NCBI GenBank assembly: GCA_947623455.1
Contig: OX392527.1
Coordinates: 54,108,401-54,172,400, forward strand
Source: Mimachlamys varia
Lineage: Eukaryota; Mollusca; Bivalvia; Pectinida; Pectinidae
Direction: 5' to 3'
Length of the DNA: 64,000 nt
In this document: positions 1-12,060 of the stretch, one piece after another
How positions within the stretch are numbered: the stretch's first letter is position 1
How the letters are laid out: every line of letters begins with the position of its first letter
Program-made: the position numbers and the translations under genes
The notes under the pieces: model-generated
Seen by the model: the letters and a program-made list of their open reading frames with translations, nothing else
Told to the model about the DNA's origin: nothing
Database searches by the model: none

Positions 1-3000
1 GGTCCAAGTCATAGCATCAATGATATTAGGTGGTCCAAGTCATGACATCAATGATATTAGGTGGTCCAAGTCATGACATCAATGATATTAGGTGGTCCAA
101 GTCATGACATCAGTGATATTAGGTGGTCCAAGTCATGGCATCAATGATATTAGGTGGTCAAATCATAGTATCAATGATATTAGGTGGTCAAAGTCATAGT
201 ATCAATGATATTAGGTGGTCAAATCATAGTATCAATGATATTAGGTGGTCCAAGTCATAGTATCAATGATATTAGATGGTCCAAGTCATAGTATCAATGA
301 TATTAGATGGTCCAAGTCATAGTATCAATGATATTAGGTGGTCCAAGTCATAGTATCATTGATATTAGGTGGTCCAAGTCATAGTATAAGTGATATTAGG
401 TGGTCCAAGTCATGGCATCAATGATATTAGATGGTCCAAGTCATGGCATCAATGATATTAGATGGTCCAAGTCATAGTATCAAGTATATTAGGTGGTCCA
501 AGTCATATCATCAATGATATTAGGTGGTCCAAGTCATAGTATCAAGTATATTAGATGGTCCAAGTCATATCATCAAGTATATTAGGTGGTCCAAGTCATA
601 GCATCAGTGATATTAGGTGGTCCAAGTCATATCATCAATGATATTAGGTGGTCCAAGTCATATCATCAATGATATTAGGTGGTCCAAGTCATGGTATCAA
701 TGATATTAGGTGGTCCAAGTCATATCATCAATGATATTAGGTGGTCCAAGTCATGGTATCAATGATATTAGGTGGTCCAAGTCATAGTATCAATGATATT
801 AGGTGGTCCAAGTCAGTCATAGCATCAATGATATTAGGTGGTCCAATTCATAGTATCAATGATATTAGGTGGTCCAAGTCATGACATCAATGATATTAGG
901 TGGTCCAAGTCATGACATCAGTGATATTAAGTGGTCCAAGTCATGGCATCAATGATATTAGGTGGTCCAAGTCATGGTATCAATGATATTAGGTGGTCCA
1001 AGTCATAGCATCAGTGATATTAGGTGGTCCAAGTTATGGCATCAATGATATTAGGTGGTCCAAGTCATAGCATCAATGATATTAGGTGGTCCAAGTCATA
1101 GTATCAATGATATTAGGTGGTCAAAGTCATGGCATCAATGATATTAGGTGGTCCAAGTCATAGCATCAATGATATTAGGTGGTCCAAGTCATAGCATCAA
1201 TGATATTAGGTGGTCCAAGTTATGGCATCAATGATATTAGGTGGTCCAAGTCATGGCATCAATGATATTAGGTGGTCCAAGTCATGACATCAATGATATT
1301 AGGTGGTCCAAATTATGGCATCAATGATATTAGGTGGTCCAAGTCATAGCATCAATGATATTAGGTGGTCCAAGTCATAGTATCAATGATATTAGGTGGT
1401 CCAAGTCATAGTATCAATGATATTAGGTGGTCCAAGTCATAGCATCAATGATATTAGGTGGTCCAAGTCATAGTATCAATGATATTAGGTGGTCCAAGTC
1501 ATAGCATCAATGATATTAGGTGGTCCAAGTCATGACATCAATGATATTAGGTGGTCCAAATTATGGCATCAATGATATTAGGTGGTCCAAGTCATAGCAT
1601 CAGTGATATTAGGTGGTCTAAGTCATGACATCAATGATATTAGGTGGTCCAAGTCATAGCATCAATGATATTAGGTGGTCCAAGTCATGGCATCAATGAT
1701 ATTAGGTGGTCCAAGTCATGGTATCAATGATATTAGGTGGTCCAAGTCATGGTATCAATGATATTAGGTGGTCCAAGTCATAGCATCAGTGATATTAGGT
1801 GGTCCAAGTTATGGCATCAATGATATTAGGTGGTCCAAGTCATAGCATCAATGATATTAGGTGGTCCAAGTCATAGTATCAATGATATTAGGTGGTCAAA
1901 GTCATGGCATCAATGATATTAGGTGGTCCAAGTCATAGCATCAATGATATTAGGTGGTCCAAGTCATAGCATCAATGATATTAGGTGGTCCAAGTTATGG
2001 CATCAATGATATTAGGTGGTCCAAGTCATGGCATCAATGATATTAGGTGGTCCAAGTCATGGCATCAATGGTATTAGGTGGTCCAAGTCATGGCATCAAT
2101 GATATTAGGTGGTCCAAGTCATAGCATCAATGATATAGGTGGTCCAAGTCATAGCATCAATGATATTAGGTGGTCCAAGTCATAGTATCAATGATATTTT
2201 AGATGGTCCAAGTCATAGCATCAATGATATTAGGTGGTCCAAGTCATAGCATCAATGATATTAGGTGGTCCAAGTCATAGCATCAATGATATTAGGTGGT
2301 CCAAGTTATGGCATCAATGATATTAGGTGGTCCAAGTCATAGCATCAATGATATTAGGTGGTCCAAGTTATGGCATCAATGATATTAGGTGGTCCAAGTC
2401 ATAGCATCAATGATATTAGGTGGTCCAAGTCATAGCATCAATGATATTAGGTGGTCCAAGTCATGACATCAATGATATTAGGTGGTCCAAATTATGGCAT
2501 CAATGATATTAGGTGGTCCAAGTCATGGCATCAATGATATTAGGTGGTCCAAGTCATAGCATCAATGATATAGGTGGTCCAAGTCATAGCATCAATGATA
2601 TTAGGTGGTCCAAGTCATAGTATCAATGATATTTTAGATGGTCCAAGTCATAGTATCAATGATATTAGGTGGTCCAAGTCATAGCATCAATGATATTAGG
2701 TGGTCCAAGTCATGACATCAATGATATTAGGTGGTCCAAATTATGGCATCAATGATATTAGGTGGTCCAAGTCATAGCATCAATGATATTAGGTGGTCCA
2801 AGTCATGGCATCAATGATATTAGGTGGTCCAAGTCATGGTATCAATGATATTAGGTGGTCCAAGTCATGACATCAATGATATTAGGTGGTCCAAGTCATG
2901 GCATCAGTGATATTAGGTGGTCCAAGTCATGGTATCAAGTATATTAGGTGGTCCAAGTCATAGCATCAATGATATTAGGTGGTCCAAGTCATGGCATTAA

Positions 3001-6000
3001 TGATATTAGTTGGTCCAAGTCATAGCATCAATGATATTAGGTGGTCCAAGTCATAGTATCAATGATATTAGGTGGTCCAAGTCATAGCATCAATGATATT
3101 AGGTGGTCCAAGTCATGGCATTAATGATATTAGGTGGTCCAAGTCATAGCATCAATGATATTAGGTGGTCCAAGTTATGGCATCAATGATATTAGGTGGT
3201 CCAAGTCATAGCATCGATGATATTAGGTGGTCCAAGTCATGGCATTAATGATATTAGGTGGTCCAAGTCATAGCATCAATGATATTAGGTGGTCCAAGTC
3301 ATGGCATTAATGATATTAGGTTGTCCAAGTCATAGCATCAATGATATTAGGTGGTCCAAGTCATAGTATCAATGATATTAGGTGGTCCAAGTCATGGCAT
3401 TAATGATATTAGGTGGTCCAAGTCATAGTATCAATGATATTAGGTGGTCCAAGTCATGGCATCAATGATATTAGGTGGTCCAAGTCATAGTATCAATGAT
3501 ATAAGGTGGTCCAAGTCAGTCATAGCATCAATGATATTAGGTGGTCCAAGTCATGACATTAATGATATTAGGTGGTCCAAGTCATAGCATCAATGATATT
3601 AGGTGGTCCAAGTCATGGCATCAATGATATTAGGTGGTCCAAGTCATAGTATCAATGATATTAGGTGGTCCAAGTCAGTCATAGCATCAATGATATTAGG
3701 TGGTCCAAGTCATAGCATCAATGATATTAGGTGGTCCAAGTCATGGCATCAATGATATTAGGTGGTCTAAGTCATGACATCAATGATATTAGGTGGTCCA
3801 AGTCATGGCATCAATGATATTAGGTGGTCCAAGTCATAGTATCAATGATATTAGGTGGTCCAAGTCAGTCATAGCATCAATGATATTAGGTGGTCCAAGT
3901 CATAGCATCAATGATATTAGGTGGTCCAAGTCATAGCATCAATGATATTAGGTGGTCCAAGTCATGGTATCAATGATATTAGGTGGTCCAAGTCATAACA
4001 TCAATGATATTAGGTGGTCCAAGTCATGGTATCAAGTATATTAGGTGGTCCAAGTCATAGCATCAATGATATTAGGTGGTCCAAGTCATGGCATTAATGA
4101 TATTAGGTGGTCCAAGTCATGGCATTAATGATATTAGGTGGTCCAAGTCATAGCATCAATGATATTAGGTGGTCCAAGTCATAGCATCAATGATATTAGG
4201 TGGTCCAAGTCATGGCATCAATGATATTAGGTGGTCCAAGTCATGGCATCAATGATATTAGGTGGTCCAAGTCATGGCATTAATGATATTAGGTGGTCCA
4301 AGTCATGGCATCAATGATATTAAGTGGTCCAAGTCATGGCATTAATGATATTAGGTGGTCCAAGTCATGGCATTAATGATATTAGGTGGTCCAAGTCATG
4401 GCATCAATGATATTAGGTGGTCCAAGTCATAGCATCAATGATATTAGGTGGTCCAAGTCATAGTATCAATGATATTAGGTGGTCCAAGTCATAGCATCAA
4501 TGATATTAGGTGGTCCAAGTCATGGCATTAATGATATTAGGTGGTCCAAGTCATAGCATCAATGATATTAGGTGGTCCAAGTTATGGCATCAATGATATT
4601 AGGTGGTCCAAGTCATAGCATCAATGATATTAGGTGGTCCAAGTCATGGCATTAATGATATTAGGTTGTCCAAGTCATGGCATTAATGATATTAGGTGGT
4701 CCAAGTCATGGCATTAATGATATTAGGTTGTCCAAGTCATGGCATTAATGATATTAGGTGGTCCAAGTCATAGCATCAATGATATTAGGTTGTCCAAGTC
4801 ATGGCATCAATGATATTAGGTGGTCCAAGTCATGGCATTAATGATATTAGGTTGTCCAAGTCATGGCATCAATGATATTAGGTGGTCCAAGTCATAGCAT
4901 CAATGATATTAGGTGGTCCAAGTCATGGCATTAATGATATTAGGTTGTCCAAGTCATGGCATCAATGATATTAGGTGGTCCAAGTCATGGCATTAATGAT
5001 ATTAGGTGGTCCAAGTCATAGCATCAATGATATTAGGTGGTCCAAGTCATGGCATTAATGATATTAGGTGGTCCAAGTCATGGCATCAATGGTATTAGGT
5101 GGTCCAAGTTATGGCATCAATGATATTAGGTGGTCCAAGTCATGGCATTAATGATATTAGGTGGTCCAAGTCATAGCATCAATGATATTAGGTGGTCCAA
5201 GTCATAGCATCAATGATATTAGGTGGTCCAAGTCATGGCATCAATGATATTAGGTGGTCCAAGTCATAGTATCAATGATATTAGGTGGTCCAAGTCAGTC
5301 ATAGCATCAATGATATTAGGTGGTCCAAGTCATGACATTAATGATATTAGGTGGTCCAAGTCATAGCATCAATGATATTAGGTGGTCCAAGTCATGGCAT
5401 CAATGATATTAGGTGGTCCAAGTCATAGTATCAATGATATTAGGTGGTCCAAGTCAGTCATAGCATCAATGATATTAGGTGGTCCAAGTCATAGCATCAA
5501 TGATATTAGGTGGTCCAAGTCATGGCATCAATGATATTAGGTGGTCTAAGTCATGACATCAATGATATTAGGTGGTCCAAGTCATGGCATCAATGATATT
5601 AGGTGGTCCAAGTCATAGTATCAATGATATTAGGTGGTCCAAGTCAGTCATAGCATCAATGATATTAGGTGGTCCAAGTCATAGCATCAATGATATTAGG
5701 TGGTCCAAGTCATAGCATCAGTGATATTAGGTGGTCCAAGTCATGGTATCAATGATATTAGGTGGTCCAAGTCATAACATCAATGATATTAGGTGGTCCA
5801 AGTCATGGTATCAATGATATTAGGTGGTCCAAGTCATGGTATCAATGATATTAGGTGGTCCAAGTCATAGCATCAATGATATTAGGTGGTCCAAGTCATA
5901 GTATCAATGATATTAGATGGTCCAAGTCATGGTATCAATGATATTAGGTGGTCCAAGTCATAACATCAATGATATTAGGTGGTCCAAGTCATAGCATCAA

Positions 6001-8250
6001 TGATATTAGGTGGTCCAAGTGATGGCATCAATGATATTAGGTGGTCCAAGTGATGGCATCAATGATATTAGGTGGTCCAAGTCATAGCATCAGTGATATT
6101 AGGTGGTCCAAATCATAGTATCAATGATATTAGGTGGTCCAAGTCATGACATCAATGATATTTGGTGGTCCAAGTCATAGTATCAATGATATTAGGTGGT
6201 CCAAGTCATAGCATCAATGATATTAGGTGGTCCAAGTCATAACATCAATGATATTAGGTGGTCCAAGTCATAGCATCAATGATATTAGGTGGTCCAAGTC
6301 ATAGCATCAATGATATTAGGTGGTCAAAGTCATAGCATCAATGATATTAGGTGGTCCAAGTCATAGCATCAATGATATTAGGTGGTCCAAGTCATAGCAT
6401 CAATGATATTAGGTGGTCCAAGTCATAGCATCAATGATATTAGGTGGTCCAAGTCATAGCATCAATGATATTAGGTGGTCCAAGTCATAGCATCAATGAT
6501 ATTAGGTGGTCCAAGTCATAGCATCAATGATATTAGGTGGTCCAAGTCATGGCATCAATGATATTAGGTGGTCTAAGTCAGTCATGACATCAATGGTATT
6601 AGGTGGTCCAAGTCATGGCATCAATGATATTAGGTGGTCCAAGTCAGTCATGGCATCAATGGTATTAGGTGGTCCAAGTCATAGTATCAGTGATATTAGG
6701 TGGTCCAAGTCATGACATCAATGATATTTGGTGGTCCAAGTCATGACATCAATGATATTTGGTGGTCCAAGTCATAGTATCAATGATATTAGGTGGTCCA
6801 AGTCATAGCATCAATGATATTAGGTGGTCCAAGTCATAGCATCAATGATATTAGGTGGTCCAAGTCATAGCATCAATGATATTAGGTGGTCCAAGTCATA
6901 GTATCAATGATATAAGGTGGTCCAAGTCAGTCATAGCATCAATGATATTAGGTGGTCCAAGTCATAGCATCAATGATATTAGGTGGTCCAAGTCATGGCA
7001 TCAATGATATTAGGTGGTCTAAGTCAGTCATGGCATCAATGGTATTAGGTGGTCCAAGTCATGGCATCAATGATATTAGGTGGTCCAAGTCAGTCATGGC
7101 ATCAATGGTATTAGGTGGTCCAAGTCATAGTATCAGTGATATTAGGTGGTCCAAGTCATAGTATCAATGATATTAGGTGGTCCAAGTCATAACATCAATG
7201 ATATTAGGTGGTCCAAGTCATAACATCAATGATATTAGGTGGTCCAAGTCATAGTATCAGTGATATTAGGTGGTCCAAGTCATAGCATCAATGATATTAG
7301 GTGGTCCAAGTCATGGCATCAATGATATTTGGTGGTCCAAGTCATAGTATCAGTGATATTAGGTGGTCCAAGTCATAGCATCAATGATATTAGGTGGTCC
7401 AAGTCATAGTATCAATGATATTAGGTGGTCCAAGTCATAGCATCAATGATATTAGGTGGTCCAAGTCATAGTATCAGTGATATTAGGTGGTCCAAGTCAT
7501 GGCATTAATGATATTAGGTGGTCCAAATCATAGTATCAATGATATTAGGTGGTCCAAGTCATGGTATCAATGATATTAGGTGGTCCAAGTCATAACATCA
7601 ATGATATTAGGTGGTCCAAGTCATGACATCAGTGATATTAGGTGGTCCAAGTCATGACATCAATGATATTAGGTGGTCCAAGTCATAGTATCAAGTATAT
7701 TAGGTGGTCCAAGTCATAGTATCAATGATATTAGGTGGTCCAAGTCATAGCATCAGTGATATTAGGTGGTCCAAGTCATGACATCAATGATATTAGGTGG
7801 TCCAAGTCATGACATCAGTGATATTAGGTGGTCCAAGTCATGACATCAATGATATTAGGTAGTCCAAGTCATAGTATCAAGTATATTAGGTGGTCCAAGT
7901 CATGGCATCAATGATATTAGGTGGTCCAAGTCATGACATCAATGATATTAGGTGGTCCAAGTCATGACATCAATGATATTAGGTGGTCCAAGTCATGACA
8001 TCAATGATATTAGGTGGTCCAAGTCATGGCATCAATGATATTAGGTGGTCCAAGTCATGGTATCAATGATATTAGGTGGTCCAAGTCAGTCATAACATCA
8101 ATGATATTAGGTGGTCCAAGTCATGGCATCAATGATATTAGGTGGTCCAAGTCATAGTATCAATGATATTAGGTGGTCCAAGTCATAGTATCAATGATAT
8201 TAGGTGGTCCAAGTCATGGCATCAGTGATATATTAAGTGGTCCAAGACAT
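1..8250. repeat. 31-bp satellite array, about 265 copies, left end outside window
   Basis: The stretch is a continuous head-to-tail array of a 31-bp unit with core GGTGGTCCAAGTCAT followed by a variable two or three bases and ATCAATGATATTA. Common variants are TAGCATC, TAGTATC, TGGCATC, TGACATC and TGGCATT at the middle positions. A 35-bp version carries a 4-bp duplication (GTCAGTCAT), and rare 30- and 33-bp units occur near 2134, 2191, 2568 and 2626. The array is open at base 1 and ends at about 8250, just before a mobile element. Short open frames around 6506-6715 and 6952-7161 are chance products of one 35-bp unit with 31-bp units. No gene is present. Confidence 0.98.
3505..5835. repeat. 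higher-order duplicated block inside the 31-bp satellite
   Basis: The same ordered series of variant units (35-bp GTCAGTCAT unit, TGACATT unit, TAGCATC unit, TGGCATC unit, and a unit starting GGTGGTCTAAG) appears from about 3510 and again from about 5290. The diagnostic TGACATT unit lies at 3552 and at 5331, an offset of 1779 bp, which equals 57 units of 31 bp plus three 4-bp insertions. This indicates block duplication rather than unit-by-unit growth. Confidence 0.8.
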
Positions 8251-8267
8251 TTTGTTTTGTTTTTATT

Positions 8268-9496
8268 AGCTCACCTGGCCCGAAGGGCCAAGTGAGCTTA
8301 TGTGATGGTTCAGCGTCCGTCGTCCATCCGTCGTCCGTCCGTCCTGCGTCCGTGAACTTTTTCCTTTAAACGACTTTTTCTAAAGTACTGAAAGGCCCAG
8401 TGACATGAAATTTGGCTGGTAGATTTCTTGGAAGGAGCTGAACAAAGTTTGCGAAAAAAATCACTTTGACCTAATTTCAAGGTCACAGGGGTCAAAAATG
8501 TCGAAACCTTCAAACAACTTCTTCTAAAATACCGTCAGGCATAGAGACTTCATATTTGACCGGTAGCTTCCTTGGATGAAGCCAAATAAAGTTTGCGAAA
8601 AGAAACGACCTTGACCAATATTCAAGGTCACAGTGAGGTAAAATCTATTTTAAACTTTAAACGACTTCTTCTGAAATACAAAAAGCCCTAGAAACATGGT
8701 ATTTGGCTGAAATGTTCCTTGGATGAAACCGACAAAGTTTGCGAAAAGAAATGACCTTGACGTATATTCAAGGTCACAGGGGTCAAATCTGTTAAAACCT
8801 TTAAACGACTTCTTTTAAAATACCAAAAGCCCTAGAAGCATGATATTTGGCTGAAAGATTCTTTGGATGAAGCCTGACAAAGTTTGCGAAAAGAAATGAC
8901 CTTTACCTATATTCAAGGTCACAGGGGTCAAATCTGTTAAAACATTCAAACAACTTCTTCTGAAATACCAAAAGCGCTAGAAACATGGTATTTGGCTGAA
9001 AGGTTTCTTGGATGAAGCCAGACAAAGTTTGCGAAAAGAAATGACCTTGACCTATATTCAAGGTCACAAGGGTCAAATCTGTTAAAACCTTTAAAAGACT
9101 TCTTCCGAAATACCAAAAGCCCTAGAAGCATGATATTTGGCTGACAGGTTCCTTGGATGAAGCACGACAAACTTTGGGAAGGAAAATGACTTGACCCATA
9201 TTAAAGGTCACAGTGGTCAAATCATTGGTTAAAAGCTTTGAGTGACTTCTTCTGATAAACCAAAATGCCTAGAGATATGATATTTGGCTTGTAGCGTCCT
9301 GGGATGAAGCCAAACAAAATTTGAAAATGAAAATGATGTTGTCTTATAAGGTCACAGGGGTGAAATATGTTTAAATCTTAAGATGTTCTTCTAAATGTCT
9401 AACAGTAAAAGATTTTAGGGGACTTTAGGGTTACACTATAATATAAGTCAGAGATTGATACCAGGTGAGCGATGCAGGCCCATTGGGCCTCTTGTT
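8268..9496 (+). mobile_element. terminal-hairpin element, family A copy 1 (Helentron/pearl-like, non-autonomous)
   Basis: The left end is a hairpin: AGCTCACCTGGCCC, loop GAA, then GGGCCAAGTGAGCT. The right end carries CCAGGTGAGC, which is complementary to the left-end GCTCACCTGG, then a hairpin AGGCCC-ATT-GGGCCT and the terminal CTTGTT. Between them are about six degenerate direct repeats of 145 bp; the motif CCAAAAG recurs at 8823, 8968 and 9113. Each contains TGACCTTGA and TCAAGGTCA. There is no transposase or long ORF, so it would need proteins in trans. The layout of asymmetric termini, a 3' hairpin and a tandem core is known from Helitron-associated interspersed elements and bivalve pearl elements. 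I infer that relationship and have not aligned it. No clear target-site duplication was seen. Confidence 0.75.
8500..9240 (+). repeat. 145-bp internal tandem units of element A copy 1
   Basis: Successive units share CGACTTCTTCTGAAATACC, CCCTAGAAGCATGATATTTG, GATGAAGCC, ACAAAGTTTGCGAAAAGAAA and AAGGTCACAGGGGTCAAATC. The measured spacing is 145 bp between consecutive CCAAAAG motifs. Copies diverge by point changes and small indels. Small open frames on the minus strand (8310-8513, 8946-9170) are read-through of these units and are not genes. Confidence 0.85.
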
Positions 9497-9810
9497 TTGC
9501 TAATATTTGCACAACAAAATTGTTTTGAAATATATGTGATCCATGGTTATATAACTCCCCTTAAACTGCTTGTCTGTGCATTATGCTTATATTGGATTTT
9601 CCTTCTTCAATTATGACAACAGCAAAATATTAAGAACTAACAGTAAAAGAAGATGTAATTTTTAGTTACATTGTATCAAAGTTTCTTATGATCCTAGTAC
9701 ATCACAGACGCGACCAAGGACAGGTGATTCGTGTAATGTAATACGTATTTTTTGTCTTTGAAATTGTAGTGTACCTGTGAGTTATCTTTATTTGTAATTT
9801 TTGTCTTCAG

Positions 9811-9869
9811 GTGTGAGGACAACCTTTGAGGATGTAGCCAGTAAGGCGGCGTCCATGGAGGCCACGTGA
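9811..9869 (+). CDS. possible terminal coding exon of an unidentified gene
   Basis: A pyrimidine-rich tract ending TTTTTGTCTTCAG at 9798-9810 is a good 3' splice acceptor. Read with two leading bases (phase 2), the following sequence codes for 18 residues beginning VRTTFEDVASKAA and ending MEAT, then TGA at 9867-9869. Local G+C and codon content are higher than in the flanks. The upstream exons would have to lie left of the window, beyond 8 kb of satellite and a mobile element. I do not recognise the protein. The alternative is a chance acceptor next to a short open frame. Family A element copy 2 starts 150 bp downstream, in what would be the 3' UTR. Confidence 0.3.
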
Positions 9870-10022
9870 GGTCAGAAAGATGCAAAGGTCACAGGTCAAA
9901 GAAGTTGAACTAAAGGATTCAAAAGGAAACAAATTATTACTTGCTTTTACCGTGAAAATGTGTGCAGTTTACAGAAAAAGAGACTACTAGTATGCATTGC
10001 TACCTATATCCCAAGAGTTTTT

Positions 10023-11856
10023 AGCTCACCTGGCCCGAAGGGCCAAATGAGCTTATGTGATGGTGCAGCGTCTGGCGTCCATCCATCAACTTTTTCCTTT
10101 AAACGACTTCTTCTGAAATACTGAAAGGCCTTGTGACATGAAATTTGGCTGATAGCTTTCTTGGAAGAAGCTGAAGGAGTTTGCGAAAAAAAATCAATTT
10201 GACCTATTTTCAAGGTCACAGAGGTAAAAAATGTTGAAATCTTCAAACATCTTCTTCTGAAATGCCGTCAGGCATAAAGACCTCATATTTGATTGGTAGC
10301 TTCCTTTGATGATGCCGAATAAAGTTTGAAAAGAAACGACCTTGACCCATATTCAAGGTCACAGGGACAAATCTATTATAACCTTTAAACAACCTCTTCT
10401 AATAAACCAAAACCCCTAGAAGTATGATATTTAGCTGAAAGGTTTCTTGGATGAAACCTGACAAAGTTTTTCGAAAAGAAATGACCTTGACCTCTATTCA
10501 AGGTCACAGGGGTCAAATCTGTTAAAACATTTAAATGACTTCTTCTGATTAACCAAAAGGCCTGGAGACATTATATTTGGCTGGTAGCTTCCTTGGGTGA
10601 AGCATGACAAAGTTTGCAAAAAAAAAAAAACGACCTTGACCTACATGTATATTCAAGGTCACAAGGGTCAAATCTGATAAAACCTTCAAATGACTTCTGA
10701 AATATCAAAAGCCCTCGTAGCATGATAATTGGCTGAAAGGTTCCTTGGATGAAGCCCGACAAAATTTGTGAAAAGAAATTACTTTGACCTGAATTCAAGG
10801 TCACAGGGGTCCAATCTGTTAAAACCATTGAGCGACTTCTTCTGAAAAACTACAAGCCCTACAAGCATAATATTTGACTGGTGGCTTCCTTTGAAGAAGT
10901 CAAATAAAATTTGCAAATGGAAATGACCTTGACCCATAGTTAAGGTCACAGGGGTCAAATCTGTTAAAACCTTTAAAGGACTTCTTCTAAAATACCAAAA
11001 AGCTCTAGAAGCATGATATTTGGCTGAAAGGTTCCACAGATTCAGCCTGACAAAATTTGCAAATGGAAATAACCTTGACCCATATTCAAGGTCACAAGGG
11101 TCAAATCTGTTAAAACCTTGAAATGGCTTCTTCTGAAATACCAAAAGCCCTAGAAGCATGATATTTGGCTGACAGGTTCCTTGGATGAAGCACGACAAAC
11201 TTTGGGAAGGAAAATGACTTGACCCATATTAAAGGTCACAGTGGTCAAATCATTGGTTAAAAGCTTTGAGTGACTTCTTCTGATAAACCAAAATGCCTAG
11301 AGATATGATATATGGCTTGTAGCGTCCTGGGATGAAGCCAAACATGATATTTGGCTGAAAGGTTCCTCCAATGAAGCCCGACAAAGTTTGCAGAAAGAGA
11401 TGACCTTGACCTATATTCAAGGTCACAAGGGTTAAATCTGTTAAAACCTTTTATCAACTTCTCCTGAAATACCAAAAGCCCTAGACACATGATATTTGGC
11501 TGAAATGTTCCTTGGATGAAGCCTGACAAAGATTGCAAAAACAAATGATATTGACATATATTCAAGGTCACAGTGGTCAAACTTGTTAAAATCTCAGAAC
11601 GACTTCTTCTGATAAGCCCAAAGTCCTAGAGACATGATATTTGGCTGGTGGCTTCCTTTGATGAAGCCATTTAACAAAGTTTGCAAATGAAAATGATATT
11701 GTCTTACAAGGTTACAGGGGTCAAATCTGTTTAAATCGTTACATGCTTTTCTGAATGTCTTACAGTAAAAGATTTTTGGCGACTTTAGGGTTGCACTATA
11801 ATATAGGTCAGAGATTGATACCAGGTGAGCGATACAGGCCCATTGGGCCTCTTGTT
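10023..11856 (+). mobile_element. terminal-hairpin element, family A copy 2
   Basis: Same family and orientation as the element at 8268-9496. The left hairpin is AGCTCACCTGGCCC/GGGCCAAATGAGCT. The right end has CCAGGTGAGC, the AGGCCC-ATT-GGGCCT hairpin and terminal CTTGTT. The core is longer, with about ten degenerate 145-bp units, so the copies differ mainly in unit number. Minus-strand open frames at 10004-10246, 10571-10828, 10779-11198, 11257-11580 and 11594-11887 simply follow the internal repeats, giving recurring peptides such as LTDLTPVTL. They show no start or domain logic, and I do not call them genes. Confidence 0.75.
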
Positions 11857-12060
11857 CATGTTTCGGAATTGACTGCATGAATGCCATGTACAGCTAGAAA
11901 TGTCTTTCCCATGCATCATCAGAGAACCTGTCTTCTGTGCATTGTGATAATTTTATGGTAACATTACAATTACATTGTAGCTAATGTGACATTAATGTAT
12001 GAATTAACATATAAAGTGAATGTGTAAATCAAGCTTTTAATTTCATTGAAGTTAATTGTT

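Noticed and set aside
1..8250. Possible CRISPR-like array (31-bp repeats)
   Set aside because: There are no unique spacers; units are directly adjacent, and the sequence context is eukaryotic.
8310..11887. Minus-strand frames with recurring FIQGTCQPNIMLLGL and DLTPVTL peptides
   Set aside because: They track the 145-bp internal units of the mobile elements, are broken between units and start at arbitrary codons.
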